This document shows positions 61,601 to 64,000 of a DNA stretch of 64,000 bases, one piece after another (the stretch's first letter is position 1; the number at the start of each line of letters is the position of its first letter). The notes below the pieces were generated by a model, which did not search any database, was not told where the DNA came from, and saw only the letters and a list, made by a program, of their open reading frames with translations. The translations under genes and the position numbers were made by a program. Origin of the DNA: Baylisascaris procyonis (taxonomy: Eukaryota > Nematoda > Chromadorea > Rhabditida > Ascarididae); contig JAZARR010000164.1 in NCBI GenBank assembly GCA_037389465.1, positions 3,486,501-3,550,500 on the forward strand, given 5' to 3'.

Positions 61601-63888
61601 AACAGCTAATTTTCTTCAGTGATTAACATTTGGTTTATATTGCACATTCATTTATGGTGTACATTCGATTCATGATATAAAACAAATTTTCGAACTCAAC
61701 AACCCTAACGATAATCCACTTTGGATATATGGTGCATATGCACCGTTTATGTTTAGCTGTTTTCTTTGAAATCGCGTTGCTACGAAACATCTCACATTTT
61801 CTGCCTTTAACCCACTTCAACCCGTTGTCAAAGAGCAGTGTTACGAACCGATAATTCAGATGAGATGATTCCGAGAAACACTGTCCCCATAACTTGATAC
61901 TACTTTAATACTAGAAACAAATTATTTGTGACATTTGAGTAGACTGTGTGTTCCTATCAGGTAAGCTGAATCAGGGACATCTTCAATCTCGCGTCCTACC
62001 GGCTGCTTCCATTTTAGTTGTGTGATCGCCTTTGGTGTTTGATACTTAGGTGTATTTTAATCGATCGTAAGTTTCAGGCCTATCAGATGTCGATGGAGGG
62101 CTGGAGCCATCAGTGAGTCCTGATTCATCGATGCTAGCATCACCCACCTCTGGATGCTCGTTCACCACTTCACCAGGCAAAGCCTCACAATTATCGAGCT
62201 CCGCATATGTACACTGTAATCATTACTCGTTACGAGCACCTTCATCAGCTTATTACGTTAGCAGTATTTCGACTGATGAAGATGAGGATGTCAGTACAGA
62301 AATTGAGAAGGAAGACAATGATCGTACTCCAGTGCTGTCGAGAGAAAACTCGAATGTGCAACATCGTCCTTCGCAAATTGCTGGTTGGAAAAGCGTGAGC
62401 AAGGAATGCTACATCATTAAAAACAGTGGTCAAGGGGAAACACGTCGGCATGAGACGTCAGCAAGCACTCTGAAGCGGCGCGAAACAGTAGGCAGTTGCC
62501 GCGCGACAACGACCGGACCTCAAATCGTACCTCAAATCCGACCTAGCGTTCGTCATGAGACGAACGTTTCGATAAGTGGTAATGGCTGCAAGGATCGCCG
62601 ACCGCTTGGCATTGCATCTTCGATGAGAAATGGTAGTCCAATCACTACACGAAAGGAGGTCACATCTAGTTGCGCTACTGCAAATAATGGGGAAAGTATT
62701 GGCAGCGGTCTGGCGAACGTCCGCAGCGGAATAGCAAGAAGTAGTCCTGCGCTTTTGCGCCGCGATGAGCTTCCTCAACCGATCTATCAAGATATACCGA
62801 GTCCGATCATATTGCGGAAGGAAACGATGTCGATGACTGAAGGAAGTCCTTTAATTGTTCGAAAAGCGTCAACAATGAGTACTACACCATCGATGCATTC
62901 AGATACAAGTTTTGCATCTCCAACGCCATGCAGGAAGGATTCTGGAGGCATGATTGGAGGCGATGGTAGATCTTCTGGAAGCAACCAAAGGTTTAAAAAC
63001 GCTAATGGGGTTAATGAAGGTGCTTCCCGATCAAACGTGTTGAGGTTGAGGCATACGAGCGAAGATAATGACGAGACACTGAGGAAAGGAACTGAAAACC
63101 GGGTGCAAATGCCTCTGATCTCAAGTGCACCAACACCATACAGCAGTTACCGTCAAGAAGCAGCAATGAACCTTCATCGGTGGGGAATCAAAAAGCACTT
63201 TTCTGAGAGTGGTTTTGATTCAGCATCCGCTGGTGGACGTACGGAGCGTGATATCCTTGGGGATAGTTCAAAATACAGCTTTAAAGCACCTTGTAGCAAA
63301 ATCATCAGCTTGCAAGAAAAAGAAAGAGGTAGCGTTGTTCAGCCAGGCAGGGAGAGCAACATTGCAGTGCAAAGCAGATCAGCTGACGTTAAAGGAGATT
63401 CCAGATCAACTTATAGTTGCTTCCAGGGTGGTAATGAAGAAACAAGGGCAACCGGCATTCTGTCTCAACGGTCCGTTGCGTCTCCATGCTTCGAAAGACG
63501 CATAATGGAGGTACAGCCCCATCCGAAGCTGCAGTCGAGTGAAGGCGTCCTCAGCGAAAGGGAAATAACCCGCGATGGTGCACGATTCGTTGAAGTGAAA
63601 CCGATCCTTCGAGATGTTGTTAAACAACAAGTGCAGGCGTCGTTGTCGAGTGGCGATATAGGCTCCAGTAGACCATTAAGCAGGAGTGGTGTGAGCTTGA
63701 TGTGTGAACAACAACGGCAGTATGATATTAATGTCGCACGTCGAGAGCGTAAGAAGAATCGTAGCATTCTCATGGAACCACTTGAAGTAAACTGGTCGGT
63801 TGACGAGCTGAGGTCTATCTTCCAAACCGAATCTGGACCACCGGCTCTGGACACCGATTACCGTTCTTCGAACATCGCATTTCATTAG
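40108..63888 (+). CDS. PH-RA-RhoGAP protein, ARHGAP20-like
   Basis: Predicted GTPase-activating protein for Rho-family GTPases at membranes. Nine exons: 40108-40320, 50672-50811, 52697-52819, 55067-55190, 56262-56578, 59055-59295, 59947-60217, 61440-61565, 62078-63888; joined length 1121 aa. Order: Arg-rich N-terminus (1-71); PH domain about 80-175 ([48 protein letters not shown], with the closing-helix Trp at W167); RA-like domain about 188-300; RhoGAP about 320-515 with arginine finger R350 in [14 protein letters not shown] at 385-390 and [10 protein letters not shown]; Ser-rich tail 520-1121. In the RhoGAP core APS replaces the usual GPN, as in human ARHGAP20. The tail has six [ST]PxxxR motifs and ends in a distinct segment ([20 protein letters not shown]). 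Intron 4 is GC-AG. Exon 1 may extend upstream to an acceptor at 40076 and the true start may lie further 5'; exons 2-9 are firm. The tail is coded by one 1.8-kb exon ending in TAG. Confidence 0.9.
41058..41240 (+). CDS. Candidate alternative first exon or small frame
   Basis: The ATG at 41058 follows a pyrimidine-rich stretch and opens [18 protein letters not shown] before a possible donor, AAA|GTGCAT, in phase 0. That phase would allow joining to RhoGAP exon 2. Read through, the frame ends at 41240 after 60 codons. Its last 24 bp overlap the start of a dispersed repeat. Confidence 0.18.
   Translation: MGYQQSLDEQSGVLKLIKVHFLIWKTILSKDTHSRQCTLCNGTSSNGQPFVLNRFNVFAL
41338..42319. repeat. Inverted pair of a diverged dispersed repeat
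   Basis: The reverse complement of about 41338-41387 resembles 42271-42319: both contain CAAAACGGCC, an AAA/TTTC stretch, CAATTTC and a CCT(A/G)(G/C)AAACG end. A direct match is also present between 41217-41300 and 42233-42300 (TCAACGTATTCG versus TGAACGTATTCG, then GGCCCAAA). The layout suggests remnants of a short palindromic element (MITE-like). No transposase or target-site duplication was seen. Confidence 0.35.
42500..42534 (+). repeat. Perfect 13-bp hairpin
   Basis: TTTATTGTTCGAT and ATCGAACAATAAA flank a 9-nt spacer that itself contains a GATCGAAC echo. Palindromic; function unknown. Confidence 0.7.
42655..42740. repeat. (TA)n microsatellite, 86 bp
   Basis: Uninterrupted TA repeat in RhoGAP intron 1, the longest of three TA arrays in the window. 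Confidence 0.95.
45253..45265 (+). promoter_or_regulatory. X-box-like palindrome (possible RFX site)
   Basis: GTTGCTAAGCAAC is a perfect palindrome of RFX-type half-sites (GTTGCT and AGCAAC) with a 1-base spacer. RFX/DAF-19 X-boxes control ciliary genes in nematodes. Location in an intron of a RhoGAP gene gives no further support. Confidence 0.25.
45349..45373 (+). repeat. Putative G-quadruplex in RhoGAP intron 1
   Basis: Four G tracts of 3, 5, 4 and 5 bases with loops of 1, 6 and 1 bases on the sense strand. Confidence 0.6.
48113..48330 (+). CDS. Candidate alternative 5' exon of the RhoGAP gene
   Basis: An acceptor-like GATACAG ends at 48112 and an ATG follows at 48125. The frame then reads like coding sequence ([36 protein letters not shown]) with mixed third positions unlike flanking AT-rich DNA. 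Possible phase-0 donors (TTA|GTTGTC near 48258, TCA|GTGAAT near 48297) would allow joining to exon 2 at 50672, also phase 0. Read through it ends TAG at 48330. It may encode an alternative N-terminus. Overlapping minus-strand frames are also open, so support is limited. Confidence 0.28.
49480..49623. repeat. (ATAA)n tetranucleotide repeat, compound
   Basis: AAAT/ATAA repeats, interrupted near 49500 and 49512 where the short unit TTCATTGAAATAAAT recurs. The open frames of 60-168 codons over it on the minus strand (poly-LFIY) come from the repeat and are not genes. Confidence 0.95.
52578..52609. repeat. (TA)n microsatellite, 32 bp
   Basis: TA dinucleotide array in RhoGAP intron 2, about 90 bp before exon 3. 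Confidence 0.9.
53299..53637 (-). CDS. Unassigned minus-strand open frame, 112 codons
   Basis: Starts with a true ATG on the minus strand and stays open about 45 bp further upstream, where it reads as a very basic stretch ([17 protein letters not shown]) followed by [19 protein letters not shown]. It lies inside RhoGAP intron 3. On the + strand the same DNA also gives a coding-like reading ([20 protein letters not shown]), so the direction is uncertain. No family recognised. Confidence 0.18.
   Translation of the reverse strand: MKHARADDMRDPLHIARLTNRFHKLPAKNETRRTVLLYFNTLTARLDLLQKIESFVASPVQIRAHLLIHLNLYSCFYCLCLLLMLMYHRGIWFKRPSCSAHYVSHFCNSSVL
53769..53820. repeat. Two-copy tandem repeat, about 25 bp
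   Basis: GTGCTTAAACAGTAGATCAA (53769) is followed directly by GTGCTTAAAGAGTAGATCAA (53794), differing at one position in the shared 20 bases. Confidence 0.85.
55191..56261 (+). other. Non-canonical GC-AG intron in the RhoGAP gene
   Basis: Exon 4 ends AAATCAG at 55190 and the intron opens GCGAGT, a good donor apart from GC. Exon 5 opens GTAATAAAG after TTATAG. Phase 0 on both sides gives GRNQ joined to [10 protein letters not shown]. The nearest GT (A|GTTGCC, four bases on) would create a stop within ten codons. Confidence 0.75.
60218..61439 (+). other. ORF-dense intron 7 of the RhoGAP gene
   Basis: The exon 7 frame stays open for 74 codons past its donor, to TGA at 60439-60441, and ends in a strongly hydrophobic segment ([20 protein letters not shown]). 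A second frame with its own ATG is open for 207 codons (60479-61102). A third frame (about 60634-61206) reads like disordered, coding-like sequence broken by four stops ([53 protein letters not shown]). The RhoGAP fold is continuous when the whole interval is removed, so it is annotated as intron. Confidence 0.5.
61216..61246 (+). repeat. Putative G-quadruplex in RhoGAP intron 7
   Basis: Six G tracts of three or four bases with loops of one to five bases, on the sense strand about 190 bp before exon 8. Confidence 0.65.
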
Positions 63889-64000
63889 TCGACTGCAACG
63901 TGCAGCGCATGACTCACTTTCAGCTTATCTGTGATTTGCTTTGTTGTTACTCCTTTCATTTTCCTGTACAAAGTTTCTTGGATGCGTTGAGCATTTCGCC
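63889..64000 (+). other. Start of the RhoGAP 3'-UTR
   Basis: Non-coding sequence after the TAG at 63886-63888, running to the window edge. No AATAAA is present in these 112 bases, so the transcript probably ends beyond the window. Confidence 0.6.

Noticed and set aside
1..64000. CRISPR arrays, bacterial operons, integrated virus or autonomous transposon genes
   Set aside because: No regularly spaced repeats, no bacterial-type gene density, and no transposase, reverse transcriptase or capsid-like frame was recognised.

Overview
This window looks like nuclear DNA of a nematode, probably a chromadorean. Evidence: AT-rich sequence, interrupted genes with introns mostly of 0.4-2.5 kb, splice acceptors mostly of the short TTTCAG type, acceptor-like sites just upstream of several start codons (as in trans-spliced nematode genes), and RPB3 directly followed by PRP4, a pairing I recall from C. 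elegans chromosome I (rpb-3 and prp-4 on cosmid C36B1; from memory, to be checked). I cannot name the species. I found no rRNA, tRNA, spliced-leader gene, CRISPR array, bacterial operon or autonomous transposon.

Five protein genes can be rebuilt exon by exon, all on the + strand, with reading phase preserved across all 27 inferred introns. (1) 667-5222, ribosomal protein S20, 120 aa, whose first coding exon is only the ATG. (2) 7801-11953, a RING plus WWE protein of the RNF146/Iduna type, 228 aa, predicted to ubiquitinate poly(ADP-ribosyl)ated proteins. (3) 15400-19378, RNA polymerase II subunit RPB3, 275 aa. (4) 20666-31466, the U4/U6 snRNP protein PRP4/PRPF4, 492 aa, with an SFM motif and WD40 repeats. 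(5) 40108-63888, a PH-RA-RhoGAP protein of the ARHGAP20 type, about 1121 aa, with a long Ser-rich tail carrying six copies of a degenerate [ST]PxxxR motif.

Genes 1, 3 and 4 are core gene-expression factors (translation, transcription, splicing). Gene 2 is a signalling E3 ligase and gene 5 a Rho-family GTPase regulator. The genes are too far apart (1.3-8.6 kb) for a tight operon. Two introns need GC-AG rather than GT-AG splicing (30217-31316 in PRP4 and 55191-56261 in the RhoGAP gene).

The rest is intron and intergenic DNA with microsatellites, G-rich tracts able to form quadruplexes, perfect hairpins and a diverged inverted repeat pair in the 10.3-kb first intron of the RhoGAP gene. Several stretches read like coding sequence but cannot be assigned: 34946-36089, 36568-37463, 41058-41240, 48113-48330, 53299-53680 and 60218-61200. 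They are reported as candidates only.
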